A stretch of DNA of 64,000 nt from Nepenthes gracilis (GCA_033239525.1 BSYO01000013.1:11804501-11868500), one strand, 5' to 3'; positions 31,600-42,940 are shown, counted from the first letter of the stretch. A program made the numbers and translations. The notes: generated from the sequence alone by a model not told the origin.

Positions 31600-32880
31600 G
31601 AATTTTCATCCCGGATCTACATCAGGATGTTTGCACGGTTGTCGTTGGCGGGGTCGGCCGAGGATCTTGTAGTCCCTTTTGGGCCCAGTGGGGCTGGGTG
31701 CTGCCGGCGCTCCGAGTAGCGCCTGGCCGCCATTGTCCCTTTTTCTCCCTCCCGAAGCTCGAGGGGCTTCCGGGGGTCGGTCCACTCGCTCGGGCGCTTC
31801 GCCTCATTGGCCTCTTGGCCGTGATGTACGCCCGAGTAATGGTCTCGGCCTCCGGAAGGTCGAGGCGTTGGAGCGACAGTGTTTGAAGAAATCCCCACCG
31901 CGCGAGTGGCGACGAAGGCGTTGAGCTTCAGTTCGTCGGAGAGGTGTGGGATCCGCCTCGCCTCGGTGATGAAACGGTCCAGAAACCGCTTCAGGCTTTC
32001 ATCTTGTCTCTGTCGGAGGCGGACCAGGTGCCAGGGTTGCCTCTCCTCCCTTCTGCTGGAGGCGAACTGGCTCAGGAAGCTGTCAGCAAGCTCGTCGAAC
32101 GAGCGTATGGAGTTCGGGGGGAGGCCGTGGAACCAGAGCAGCGCGTCACCCCTAAGGGTGACGGGGAAGCACTGGCACATCAGGGCCTCGCTTGCCCCTT
32201 GTAGAGAGAGGTGGGTGCGGAAGCAGTTGAGATGGTCCATTGGGTCCTTGCTCCCATCGTATCCCTCCAGTATCGGCATTTTGAACTTGCTCGGTAACGG
32301 TTGCGTCCGCAAGTCCATGGCGAAGGGTGATCTACGGAGGTTGGCGGAGGAGGGCGTGGGTTTCTCCTTGTGCAGGGTGTCCCACAACACCTTGACTTTC
32401 TCCTCCATCGAAGGGTCCGTAGAGCCTCTTCGAGCATTGAGGACGTCACGGAGCTCCGTGTTCCCCTGGAGGTGCGTCTGGGCTCGTCGAGGGTGGCGAC
32501 TCTCCGCCTGAGTTGCGGGGGTTGCGCCCTTCGGGGCTTTCCTCTCTGTCGTCATTGGCGGGATGGCTTTCCGCCTCGTTCTGGCCATCCTCACTTGGTG
32601 CGGCTTGGGTTGCCGCGCGGTCGAGACGGTTTGCTCGCCTCCTGCGAGCGGCTTCTCGACGCCTTTCTCTCTTGGAGGTGGAGGCTTGGGCCTCGGGGCG
32701 ATCCGGGCCGGGCGGCCACTGTGTTCCATTTTGAGGAGGACTTCTTTTAAAAGATCTATGTCCGCGCCCCATGCGGGCGGACCTCGACTCCTAGTGTTGT
32801 TTGTTTGGTTCCTATGAAACTTCTCATCAAGCGGTGACTTCCACCGCAGGAGCACTAGTTTGTGCTCGGGTGTTCACCAT
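31600..32880 (-). pseudogene. Tat gag, broken
   Basis: The gag start is ATG 32880 (MVNTRAQTSAP), which runs into a stop after a few codons. A long frame (to 31617) holds the Retrotrans_gag domain: DGSKDPMDHLNCFRTHLSLQ, GDALLWFHGLPPNSIRSFDE, FASSRREERQPWHLVRLRQ and ESLKRFLDRFITEARRI. Pro/Arg-rich sequence precedes it. Gag forms the particle that packages the RNA. Confidence 0.85.
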
Positions 32881-32933
32881 TTTCGGTTGTTCAGTCGCTT
32901 GATGGGAAAGAGACACTTGGCTTATTGTCAGTT

Positions 32934-32951
32934 TCCCACAGACGGCGCCAA
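32934..32951 (-). promoter_or_regulatory. Primer-binding site of the left Tat element
   Basis: TTGGCGCCGTCTGTGGGA on the minus strand directly follows the 5' LTR. The related element has TTGACACCGTCTGTGGGA at the same place. Confidence 0.75.
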
Positions 32952-33985
32952 TGTTGCGTCCCGGGCCCAAGGTTGTCGTACGGATTAGGGAGCCTTCGGA
33001 TTCCTAAGCATGCGGGCGCTCCGGAAGAAGGGTCCGGTCTCCGTCTCTATGAACCTCGGACTGCACACAACACAAACAATCAAACAAGAGGTGAAGGGTC
33101 CGGGCAGATTTCTCCCACTAAGGCCGCTCACGATTCAAGTCAAGAATATTCCCGCAATAAATGGAAATGCGCACGCTAAGGTGGTGCGTGGAGAAATGCT
33201 GTGAAAGCGTAGAAGTGCTTATGCGATGATGTGGGGAAATGTTGTGAGCAGGTATTGGAAGGCCTGGCTTCCGTAACGCACCGCAGCGGGTGGCTAACTT
33301 TCCCGTGATCTCAAAGGATGTTGGGATTGTGAGCAAGTCAGCTAGATGAGGCAAAGCTCTGCTTTGACTCGTGTCTCTTGTGTTTTTAGAGAAAAGGGAG
33401 GAAAATGATCAAGGACGCTTGAAGCTATCTTCCGTGAGGATCGTTGTTTGATCGAAGAGTTCAAGGTCTCGAGGTTGATCGTTTTGTCGATGAAGATCGA
33501 GAGAATTCAAGAGTTTCAGAAAAAGTCCCTTTCTCTGTGGGGTGTGAGGGTTTTTATATACCTCACCCCGTTGGACTCTTGGGCGCCAAAACGCCCGTTG
33601 CTTGGGCTATTGCGCCGCTGGTCGCTGTCATGGACCGCCGGTCACGCCGGGAGCCCTGTTGCCGTGCTTGGCACGCTGCTGGGCGTCGTTGACCACGCCC
33701 GATTTTCCCTGAGCGGGGATTGGTTGGCCGTCTGCAGACGGCAGCGGGTGGCGTTGGCGCTGCGCCAGCCACGCCTCTATTGGCTAGCCTTTCCGCCCTT
33801 TTGTCCTGTTCCCGGCGACGCATTTAATGCGCCGCAGGTTACCGTTGCCTCCTTCCGTTGTGGGCTTGCGCCATTCACCCTTTGGCTGGGCTGACATTTC
33901 CTCATGGGCCTCTGATCTTCTCCTGGGCCGCGATCCGCTTCGTGGGCCTGAGCCTGTCTTATGGGCCAGGACATGGGACCCAACA
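32952..33985 (-). repeat. 5' LTR of the left Tat element
   Basis: 1034 bp, TG...CA ends (plus strand TGTTGCGTCCCGG ... GGGACCCAACA). The first 350 bases are homologous to the LTRs at 47379 and 60590 (GATTAGGGAGCCTTCGGATT). No partner 3' LTR exists in the window. Confidence 0.85.
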
Positions 33986-35099
33986 AATACCGAAGAAGAA
34001 GAAATCAGTATTGAAACTATTCTTCATCCTAAGCCAAGAACTACTATAACTTTATCAATTATAAATCAATTTAAATTATTCTCTGATCCAATCTTAGACC
34101 AAGTTACACTAGCCTCCTCTTCACTATAAGGAAAAACTCTTTTAAATAAATTAACTATTAAATTAAATAATTTACCTATCTCTTCAACAAAAATAGGTCT
34201 AATCAGTCAAATTAGAAATTAGTCTGAAGAACCACCCATTATAGAACTTATCAATCAAAAAATTGATCAAACACACTATCATAATATTGTAAACCAACAT
34301 TCAATATCAATATTTTTAGAAATTCAAAATACCATAACCGCACATTCTAAATCAAATTTCACAAATATTAAAGATAATTCTTTAATACTTTATTCAAAAT
34401 AAGTAAATAATAAAACCCTTATTCATCAACTAATCATAAAAATATAAAAATTCACAACAAAATAAATTATAAAAAACCATATGTTAAAAATGTAAAGAAT
34501 CTAGACATAAGTTTAAACAATAAAAAATAAAATAAAAAAATAAAAAATGAGTTTAATTTATCTACATAATTAAAATTTAAACAAAAACCTTCAAATAAAA
34601 AAATTGTTATAAGGTCTAATCCACTTAATTTAATAATTAAACAACATTATAATATACTTTTCCTAAATATAGATCAAAATTATTATCAAATAATTATTAA
34701 AAATTTATATATGATAATTATCAGAACTAGTATAACATAATATTTAACAATATAGTTTTTGATACAAAATTCTATACTTCAATCATAAATAATTATTTTA
34801 TCCTTTTACAAAAAGAATTACCAAAATAAATATGTCAAATAACTAGTTTACTTTGTTACACCAAAGAAAGAAGAAATATAAGTTTAGAAACTAAACAAAA
34901 TAATAATAAACGTACATTAATAAATAATAAAATATAAAAAGCTATCAAACAACTATCAGAAATATATTAAAATTAAATATTTAATATAATTTTTAAAAGT
35001 ATTATAAAATAATATTTGATGACATATTATCTAACAATAAATTATATAATTCATTTATGTAAAAATATTATTTTATTTCTCAAAAAGAATCAACAATAC

Positions 35100-35140
<41 letters not shown>

Positions 35141-36215
35141 AACACCTGTAGACCAATCAAATATCCAAGATAAATATTTATCACCTAATAAAAACTCAAT
35201 ACAACTGCTTGGTGATACAGAAAACCAAATAGAAATACTATCATAAAATAATTTATTAAATCATATTAAAAAAGCACAACAAATTTATGATCAAAACAAA
35301 ATCCAAATAAATCCTATCGAAAAGATTCAAAATAACACATTATTAAACATTAACAAAAAGAATTTAATATATAAATTAGAGAAAATAAATATTTTTTTAA
35401 AATATAATAAAAAAATAAGATATTGGCAAAATAATAAAAAATGAATAAATAACCCATTATGAATGACAGATTTTACTCAAATATATAATAAACCAAATAA
35501 ATAACCAATTAATTAAGAATTCATTTACTATCACTATAAAAATTATTATATAAAACAATTGTTTAAAATTTTTGCAAATAATAGACTTAATATCTCTAAA
35601 ACCAATTTATTTCAAAATTAGTTAGACTTTTTAAAATATATTCATAATACAATCATTATTAATAATAGATATTTTAATAAAATACCAAGTAATGCTCACT
35701 CACAAAGATATTTAATAAATAACAATGATATTATAAAACCTTTTATCTTTAAATTTAAGCTAACAAAATTAATCAGAAAAAATAATAAATATACTAATAT
35801 AGCATCTGATACTATTCTTAGAAAAAATTTAGAACCAATTATACAATCAAATGCGTTTAGTACTTATTTAGAGTCTAATTTAGAAACACATATACAAAAT
35901 TTTAGAACATACACGGATAATATTGGGATTTTCATAAACACGGTATCACCATTTTATTCATCAAATTATTTTTCATATATTAACAAAGAAATTTTTTACA
36001 TATCAATGAATCAAAATGATTTTATCTTTTATCTTATTTATCAAAATATTTATACTATTTTACGCAAAGATATAAAGGATTTTATTTTTGTACGATGACA
36101 AACGGACTTTGAAATTGAACAATTTATTAAATCAAATATTTTAGATACTTTGATAAAAGAATTTTTACAAGACATTATACCTCCTAAAGGAAAATAGAAG
36201 AATATTCTACCTCCA
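33986..36215 (+). other. Very AT-rich decayed sequence, possibly old coding DNA
   Basis: A 2.2-kb island, visibly about four-fifths A+T, sharply bounded by the Tat LTR and the TRIM array. Both ends read, with scattered stops, as Asn/Ile/Lys-rich protein on the plus strand: the start (to about 34130) and the last 700 bases (to 36197). It holds an (AT)n tract at 35101-35137. Such islands can be old endogenous pararetrovirus fragments, but I recognise no diagnostic motif. It has been left unreconstructed. Confidence 0.35.
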
Positions 36216-36228
36216 TATACTCCTGTAA

Positions 36229-36735
36229 AGCGGACAATATCTACGATGGTCCCTGATGGTATCAAAGACAGGGCCGTGCCATGTAGAGAAATGTCCCACA
36301 TTGACTTTGGAAGGGATTGTTGAAGCGCTTATAAAGACGTGGAGACTCTTCCATCGTGGAAACGTTTTGGGAGCAAAATCATGAGGGCTTCCAGACCCAA
36401 AGTGGACAATATCCACAATGGTCCTTGATGAAAAATGTCCCACATCGGCTTTGGAAGGGATCGTTGAAACGCTTATAAAGGCGTGGAGACCCTTCATTGT
36501 GGATGCGTTTTGAGATCAAAACCGTGAGGGCTTTCAGTCCCAAAGCGAACAATATCCACGATGATCCTTGATGGTATCAGAGACAGGGCCGTGCTATGTA
36601 GGAAAATATCCCACACGGCTTTGGAAGAGATTGTTGAAGTGCTTATAAAGGCGTGGAGATCCTTCCCTTGTGGATGCGTTTTGAGAGCAAAACCGTGAAG
36701 GCTTTCAGGTCCAAAGCGGACAATATTTATGATGG
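36229..36735 (+). mobile_element. TRIM-like tandem LTR array
   Basis: Four copies of a roughly 130-base LTR: partial 36229-36254, then 36293-36419, 36437-36558 and 36607-36730. Each full copy begins TGTCCCACAT or similar, holds a TATA-like CTTATAAAG and ends GGACAATATC-type. Between copies lie about 45 bases with TGGTATCAAAGAC (36258) or TGGTATCAGAGAC (36572), the initiator-tRNA-Met primer site; one spacer has lost it. No coding capacity. This fits a terminal-repeat retrotransposon in miniature that has recombined into an array. Confidence 0.75.
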
Positions 36736-36774
36736 TCTCGGATCACTACCCAAAGAGATTGGGAGGTGATCAAG

Positions 36775-37241
36775 CTAACTACTTTTGCCATACTGTCTAA
36801 AAGAGAAGATGGAAGGGAACTTGAGCATTTGATTTTGATGAAAAGAGAAAAGAAAGGCTGGATTGGGATTGGAAGTGGTGGGAGGGGGGAGAGGTGAAGG
36901 AAGAAGGTGATTGTATGAACTGAGGTCATGGTTCATGGCTTCTATCAAGATAGCCTGACAGTTGTTGATCATGGAGATAGGGAATAATTTGTCTTTCAAA
37001 GGAGACAATTTTTAGCATTGAGTTTGACAGTGGTACGGTTAAGCATATTGACTGGAGCAGCAATTTGGGAAAAGTCCGATAGGTTGGCAGTGGAGAATGG
37101 GGGTGTGGTGGTGGTAGTGGTGGAGATTGGCAGCGTGTTTGGGACAGTATGGGGGTTTAACATATTTGTAACATTTATCAATAAATGCTCTGACACAATA
37201 AAATAGTTGTGTATGAAAGTGAGCAAAAGTTTCACACTCAA
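36775..37241 (-). pseudogene. Copia-like gag fragment, decayed
   Basis: Two minus-strand frames adjoin: one ends VKLNAKNCLL and the next reads KDKLFPISMINNCQAIL, which resembles the LNGSNFLLWK-type start of copia gag proteins. A Pro/Ser-rich stretch follows. Call is tentative. Confidence 0.4.
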
Positions 37242-37298
37242 TAATTATAGACTATTGTGTATAATTTATTTATAATAGAAATGTTTATAATAAAAAGT

Positions 37299-37314
37299 TG
37301 ATCATAATTACAGC
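37299..37314. repeat. TSD of LINE 37315-39209, left
   Basis: TGATCATAATTACAGC, identical to 39210-39225. Confidence 0.92.
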
Positions 37315-39209
37315 TTTTTTTTTTCTTTTTTGGTAAGTAAGAATTTTAGATTAATGGAAGAAAAATTACAAAAGCTATGCATTAAATCCAAGTATATTGA
37401 CCTAGAGATAATGCATAAAGCGTTAGGGCATACCCCGAGCAGTTAGTATATCAAAATACACACAAAATAAAGACGCACAACACAAAGGTCCTCCACGAGG
37501 ACAACCATGGCCATCAGGCCAAAACGAAAGATCAGCACAGCATACATTCCAAATTCAAAAAAAAAATAAAAGGGCCCTGGCATCATTGATACTAGCTCCT
37601 ACTCACTGCCACACAAATGTTCAAAGAATGGGCATTTAGGCCACCGTAAGGGACCGAAAGCTTGAAGACCATTCAACAAACCCTAGCACCAAAAGCACCT
37701 CGCGAGCAGGGCACTAACCCACGCATAAAGCAGCGGCAAAGACCGCAAAAGCAATACAGCAGATCTTCCAAGAGGACTATACATCATCAAGCTGCTCTTT
37801 TGACAAAGTGGAGCAAAATCCAATCCAGCTCCTCAAAGTTAAGCCACAACTGTGCATCCAATCATGAATGCCGGTAGACCACACACATCGGCGCCTGCAG
37901 CACTAATCGAGTCACTTTGTTCATCCACATCGATGAAGCACCGCCACTCAAAGTAGATCGATAATAAAACCAAAGCAAGGCAACACCAAAATTCAGCCAC
38001 TGGCCAGAGTCAGAGCATGCCCCCAACATCATCAATGCCGCATCGACGATTTAATGCACATGTTCGATAGGGGGGTCGCTGGGTCTGTCGGCCGGCAAGC
38101 ACAAACTTCTCAAATACCCATCCGCGAATCTTCAACCAAATCGAGAAGGGCATATCACCCAACAAAGATCCGCCACAAACCCGGGCAAAATGTTTGGCCA
38201 ATAAATGCAATGCGAGAGCCTACAAATGCATCATCAAGAGAAACAAATGATCTCAATCCATCAAATCTGCTGCAAATTCGCATCAGCAAAGTCCCCAAAC
38301 CGCCTCACAAGAAAGACAGCAAGACACACTGAAGATCAAAGGTTTGACACAACATCAAACCAAGTTCAACAACAGAATAACAATAGAGCCCGCCACAGCA
38401 ACATTGCAGAACAATGACAGAAACAGCACAGCCAAATCTCCAAGAGCTGCGCCGACAAGCAACAGCAAGGACCAAAGAGTCAATTATTGTAAACTGGGGC
38501 TTCTGACATCCCTTGGCAGGAGGGGCAATTCCGGTAGAAATTAAGCCAACATGCTTCACAATCGGCAATACAAATTAGGCGAAACAAGGCACAAATGGTA
38601 GCGGCCAGATCTCCACCGCAACGAGGGGCCACTTGCAGCCAAACTAGACCATTGTCGATTCTTGAGACCACAAATAGGAAAGACCCGGACTGAAAGAACT
38701 CCATTAGAGGCACCATTAGAGGCAAGAAAGAGCACAACTATCTTCCTTCAAAAACACTGGCATTGATTGCGCGAGAACCAACAAAAAGAGTCCAAGACTA
38801 CTTCAGACCTAGCACTTCAAGATACAAATAAAAACAGAGGTAATCACCTCACAACAACAACCCATGACAAATGTAAGCACCACCGCATCGGAAGGATTTT
38901 CAGCGTCGAACATGGCCCTCCCAATTCTTGGCCTCCGGCCTATACTTCTAGTCCAGATCAAAAACAGGCTCCCCCCAACCCATCTAACAGGAAGGAACGT
39001 ACAGGCAGAGAGGTTTTAGAATCCGGGCTCAGGGCATTCGTCAGCGTCAAATCCAGCGAGCAGGAAAGTGCAATATGCCAAATGAATGCAGCATCAATGT
39101 TCGCAAACATAAGAGGCGAGAAAAGCACAACTAGCTGACTTCAGACAGCAGCCCTGTGAGAACTCAGCAAACCGAATCTCAAAGCGACAGCCCATATCCG
39201 AAGCCAGCA
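37315..39209 (-). mobile_element. ORF-less LINE derivative with perfect TSDs
   Basis: Interrupted poly(T), GGTAAGTAAGAATTTTAG, a weak hairpin and GGGCATACCCCGAGC, then 1.7 kb of CAG/CAA-rich sequence without ORF1 or ORF2. The perfect 16-bp TSDs show it moved as one unit, so this body alone can be mobilised. Confidence 0.88.
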
Positions 39210-39225
39210 TGATCATAATTACAGC
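39210..39225. repeat. TSD of LINE 37315-39209, right
   Basis: TGATCATAATTACAGC, identical to 37299-37314. Confidence 0.92.
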
Positions 39226-39805
39226 AAGAAAAGAATAATAAATTATCATAAATTTTAATAATTCAGGGGCTTGATTTATTCATTTTCTAATGAGGTGGAG
39301 AAGCTGAAATCTCCATAATAGTCAAATCCACATTTATTAGTGAGGCATTAAACCATTAAATGATATTGCCACAGTGACCATGCAATATCATACGTGAAAA
39401 AAAAAAGGTTGAAAAAGTTGTCTTAATAATAAACAAAATTCCTCCCCATGAAACCCTACTCCCACAAGCTTTTTGGGGGGTCGCAAGATTTGGTTAAGTG
39501 AAACTACGAAGAATTCGGAGATTAAAAAAATAAGAATTTTACAAATTGTTACAAAGAAATTAAATTATGGAGGAAATTCGGGAATGATAAATTTTAACGT
39601 ATTATTATTACACGCATAATTTTATCTTATTTTTTTTCATTTGAAAAAAGGAAATTGAAACCCGGAGGATTCCAAACCTCACACAACATCAGGAATACAC
39701 ATTGTTTTACATTTTTAGTTGAAGAAGCATTAAGGCATCAGGAAATCTAAAATTTAAACCCAAACGCGACACATGTCAATTTGACATCCCAAAGTGGAAG
39801 GGAGC
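39226..39805. other. Intergenic, 3' side of the glycine-rich protein gene
   Basis: AT-rich, no ORF of note. It probably includes the 3' UTR of the gene that ends at 39806. Confidence 0.5.
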
Positions 39806-40309
39806 TTAGCGTAGACAATGAGCTTCGCATGCATCCCGGCAATCATAGAAGCAAGCCCTGCCACAGTGATGTGGGCAGTCCAACCGCATGAAGTGGCATC
39901 TCCCCATAACCTTGCACTCGGCAAATTCTCCCATTTGGTAATCTGTTGTGCGAAATTTTCTCTTCCTATGGCGGCCATGGTGGTGGAGGCGGCGGCCTTC
40001 TCTTCCTGCCCGGCATCCCCATCTCCACCACCCCCTACTCTGTCCTCCTCCTCCTCCTCCCCATCCCCATCCCCACCCATGCCCACCATCTCCCCCTCCA
40101 CCTCCGCCGCCTCCACCCCATCCCCAAGAATAACGCCAGCCACCGCTGCCACCGTCTCCACCATCTCTATTAGGCTTGCCAACGCTATAATCAGAGGTGA
40201 GGTTTTCCACCGGTGAGGAACTGGTTGCATTGATGGATTGGCTTCCGGCACAGGAAGGTGGCATGAAAAGCAAGAGGAGGAAGCATAAGGAGAGGACATT
40301 GGTGGCCAT
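39806..40309 (-). CDS. Secreted glycine-rich protein with Cys-rich C-terminus
   Basis: A 167-residue single-exon ORF starting at ATG 40309 (MATNVLSLCFLLLLF). Residues 1-26 form a signal peptide, so the product probably enters the secretory route and may reach the cell wall. Residues 50-95 are Gly/Trp-rich (WGWGGGGGGGGG, GWGWGWGGGG). A basic His/Arg stretch follows. The C-terminus is Cys-rich: eight Cys in EFAECKVMGRCHFM through ACFYDCRDACEAHCLR, a tail I recall from plant proteins annotated as glycine-rich cell wall structural proteins. The upstream in-frame TTG at 40327 is not a credible start. The overlapping 195-codon frame is a shadow. It is the only ordinary host gene in the window; its neighbours are transposons. 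Function is unknown. Confidence 0.78.
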   Translation of the reverse strand: MATNVLSLCFLLLLFMPPSCAGSQSINATSSSPVENLTSDYSVGKPNRDGGDGGSGGWRYSWGWGGGGGGGGGDGGHGWGWGWGGGGGGQSRGWWRWGCRAGREGRRLHHHGRHRKRKFRTTDYQMGEFAECKVMGRCHFMRLDCPHHCGRACFYDCRDACEAHCLR

Positions 40310-40341
40310 GATGCCGTACACGGCCAATACGTTTCGTCCAT

Positions 40342-40371
40342 TTATATATATATATATATATATATATCAAA
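40342..40371. repeat. (TA)n microsatellite upstream of the glycine-rich protein gene
   Basis: An uninterrupted TA run 33-62 bases before the start codon. It may contain or replace the TATA box; the position is unusually close to the ATG. Confidence 0.8.
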
Positions 40372-41687
40372 TTTATAAAATACGTGTTGCTTAAGGAACA
40401 GAGCTATCATCAACGCTGACAGGCGAGAACAATGATCGCTTGCAAACTGCTGGTATGATAATTGGCCCCTACAAAAACGTACGGCGCATGCAAGTGGTTC
40501 TCCACTGCACACTCGAGGGGTTCTCCCCCTACAGTTCTTTCCTAATATCAATAAGACAAATTTCACTAAACGAATAGTTGATCTGTTTTTACAATAAATG
40601 TTAATATCTAAAATTTTTAAGTATATACAAGTTCATTTTAATTGATTTGAAAATTTGCAATTTTTTTTTTTAAATTGTGTTTTGGAAATTTAAAAAACAG
40701 TTTTGAAGCATTATGTATTTGAAGAATTTATAAAAATATTGAAAAAAAAATTAGATTTATTTGAAAGAAGCATAATATAGACAGAATACTAAATGGGCAA
40801 GTTAAACGGGTTGATATATGGGAAGCTGTTGATGTAAACGTAGGGAAAAAAATTTAAAATAAATAAAAATTTAGATTTTATCTGTATAATTTTAATATGA
40901 ACACTTTCATTTTTGTAATTTAATCTAGATAATATGATTCACTTTATGGCCTCAATATGGATTTACCTAAACATGACTATAATATATGAAGCTTCTGTAT
41001 TTCCGTGGCCAGCAGCATGTTCATCAAAATAATGCCGTGATTGCATTTACTTTGAATTTAGGCCTTCAAATACACTAATTTCATTCTCCTGTTAAAACTT
41101 TGTCTTGCATCCTCCACTCGAAAAGTTTTACTAACAGTCACGATTAAACAATAATTCAGAATTTTCAATCCTTAACCATAAACAAAAAAAATAAAACAAC
41201 TTAAATGTAATACCATCCAAATATGTCAAACACAATACTAAAAATTTTACTCAAAGAACCCTTTTAAAGTATAAGAGGAAAACAATGAGAAAAAGAGTCC
41301 GTAAATCTTTTATAGTAATAATAATAGATACATTACATAACTTTCTACTCAAAAAGTAAAATCCAATAACTCAAAAAAATAAAACAAAACTCATTTTCTT
41401 CTGCTCTCAGTACTTACAGAATTGTTCATGTGGATATTTTTCTTTCATAGCACCTATCTTTATTTACTGAGTTTTAAGACTCTAAATCTTATAACGTTAA
41501 GAATATACAAACTTATAGTCTTTGATCTTTTTATATAGACTAAAAATGTATGACAATTATATTAGATTTTAGTTACTCCATTGTGGGTGTTATAACAAAT
41601 GAATAATCATTAGAAAATCAAATAAGATTTGTGCAAATGTCAGAGTGTTCATGCACAAGTAGCCGAGGGCTTTTGTGCTCAATCTCT
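40372..41687. other. Intergenic AT-rich DNA
   Basis: No gene, RNA or known repeat recognised. The part near 40340-40570 is the likely promoter region of the minus-strand gene at 40309. Confidence 0.5.
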
Positions 41688-41849
41688 GAGGGGCAACCGG
41701 GTGGCAACTCTAAGGGGCTACCTGGGTGCCGATGTTGAGGAGCGACCAGGTACCAAATCTGAAGAGCGACCGGGTGATAACACTGAAAGATGCCTTGGTG
41801 TCAAGTTCAGAAGTGTCCAAGCATTGTCCAGAAGTGTCCAAGCATTGTC
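41688..41849 (+). repeat. Degenerate 24-bp tandem repeat and 21-bp duplication
   Basis: Five units of 24-25 bases (41688, 41712, 41737, 41761, 41785) share a GAGGAGCGACCNGGT core. Read in frame they give eight-residue repeats such as EERPGTKS and EERPGDNT in an 82-codon ORF (41629-41877). Directly after, CAGAAGTGTCCAAGCATTGTC occurs twice in tandem (41808-41849). No known protein is recognised. Confidence 0.7.
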
Positions 41850-42722
41850 CAATATTATTATAAAGCACACGAAGTGATTTAGAATTTGTGGCAAGAGATA
41901 AAAAGTGAAAACACCATTTTATAAAAACATATCAATGAACGCCGTCAAGGAGGGAAAGAGAGATAGAGAAGAAAATCAAGTAGACATCGATCTATCTCGT
42001 ATTCATTGTTGCTCGGGTTTGTATGATACAAGGTGTAGAATCCTTGTTCTTGTATTTTGAATTTGTGTAATTGGATTTTGCATAGTGGATATATTTCGAA
42101 CCTCTCGTCCCTCGATTCTTTTCCTCTTATTTAGAAAATGACTTTTTACGTAAAATTAGTTGTGGCTTATCTCTTTAATTTTAAAATTATTGTCTGTTCG
42201 CCATGTGTTGTTATTGTTGGCGTTCATCCTTCTTTCTAGGTTCATCCAAGCCGGTGGCAATTCCCGAACAAATGAGATGGTAAAAATCAATGCTTGCCGG
42301 CACATGCTTGAGAAAAATGGTGCCGACAAGGACCTTTTTTAAAAAAATCAGCTCACACTAGTGATTCTCTTCTTTTTGAAACTTTTTTTAATCACGTTAC
42401 ATTCTTTGTAAGGAAATTGTTTTCCAATTCTAATTAGTCATCCCTTCATATTTCCACTCTTTTTGTAGCCCTGCGTTCAAATACTGCACTTTGGTTACCT
42501 GGCAGTGGTAGGTTCAGACAGCTGGGACGCCCGACACCCAGGACTGACCGGCCGGACCTAGCTATCAGTTCAGACCATGTCAGCCCGAGACTAACTGCCC
42601 GAGTTTGATATCCCCAGTCCGGTGCAGCCAAAAGATTTGTTTAACATAGACATCAAACTCACTCTTATTCACCTACCACTGATTCCCCCTCCCCCCGGTA
42701 GGTAAAATGGCATGGATCGAGT
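41850..42722. other. Non-coding stretch, possible LTR remnant
   Basis: No gene seen. The part at 42000-42250 (GCATAGTGGATATATTTCG, then TTTTTACGTAAAATTAG and GTTCATCCAAGCCGGTGGCA) has the feel of a decayed copia LTR and leader, but no boundary can be set. Confidence 0.3.
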
Positions 42723-42940
42723 GAAATTACGTTGGTAGCTTAGCTTCATAAGCTACCACAGGCATTATGCATTGCCTCATTCATTTGTAAAACACGGACA
42801 AGACGAAATTACGTTGGTAGCTTAGCTTCATAAGCTACCACAGGCATTACGCATCACCCCATTCAATTGTAAAACACGGACAAGATGACCGAGGTCGTCT
42901 TGTCCGTGTTTTACAAATGAATGAGGCAATGCATAATGCC
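42723..42940. repeat. 82-bp tandem duplication with a 46-bp inverted copy
   Basis: Copy A (from 42723) and copy B (from 42805) repeat GAAATTACGTTGGTAGCTTA onward. Each holds a 10-bp stem (TGGTAGCTTA / TAAGCTACCA) with loop GCTTCA. Bases 42895-42940 are the exact reverse complement of 42761-42806. Copy B lies between the two arms. Confidence 0.92.
42819..42834. repeat. TSD of plus-strand LINE, left
   Basis: AGCTTAGCTTCATAAG. It also occurs at 42737-42752 because of the tandem duplication, and at 45509-45524 after the poly(A). Confidence 0.75.

Larger units (their letters stand above)
25896..33985 (-). mobile_element. Tat-type Ty3/gypsy element, truncated at its 3' side
   Basis: Minus-strand order: 5' LTR (33985-32952), PBS, gag, protease, RT, RNase H, second RNase H, integrase, then a spacer and a remnant of an antisense ORF. 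No 3' LTR is present; the element ends about 25.9 kb at the inverted segment. The sequence is CpG-rich compared with the related element at 47379-61465, yet its genes carry many small frameshifts. Confidence 0.85.

Noticed and set aside
36241..36735. CRISPR-like repeat-spacer pattern
   Set aside because: The repeats are about 130 bases with TATA and tRNA-primer motifs, which fits TRIM LTRs. The DNA is plant nuclear.
39754..40341. 195-codon alternative frame over the glycine-rich protein gene
   Set aside because: It lacks a signal peptide and shows low-complexity shadow composition. The 167-residue frame has a signal peptide and a patterned Cys tail.
42727..42760. tRNA-like fold around GGTAGCTTAGCTTCATAAGC
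   Set aside because: Only a single hairpin; no cloverleaf arms or CCA-end pairing.
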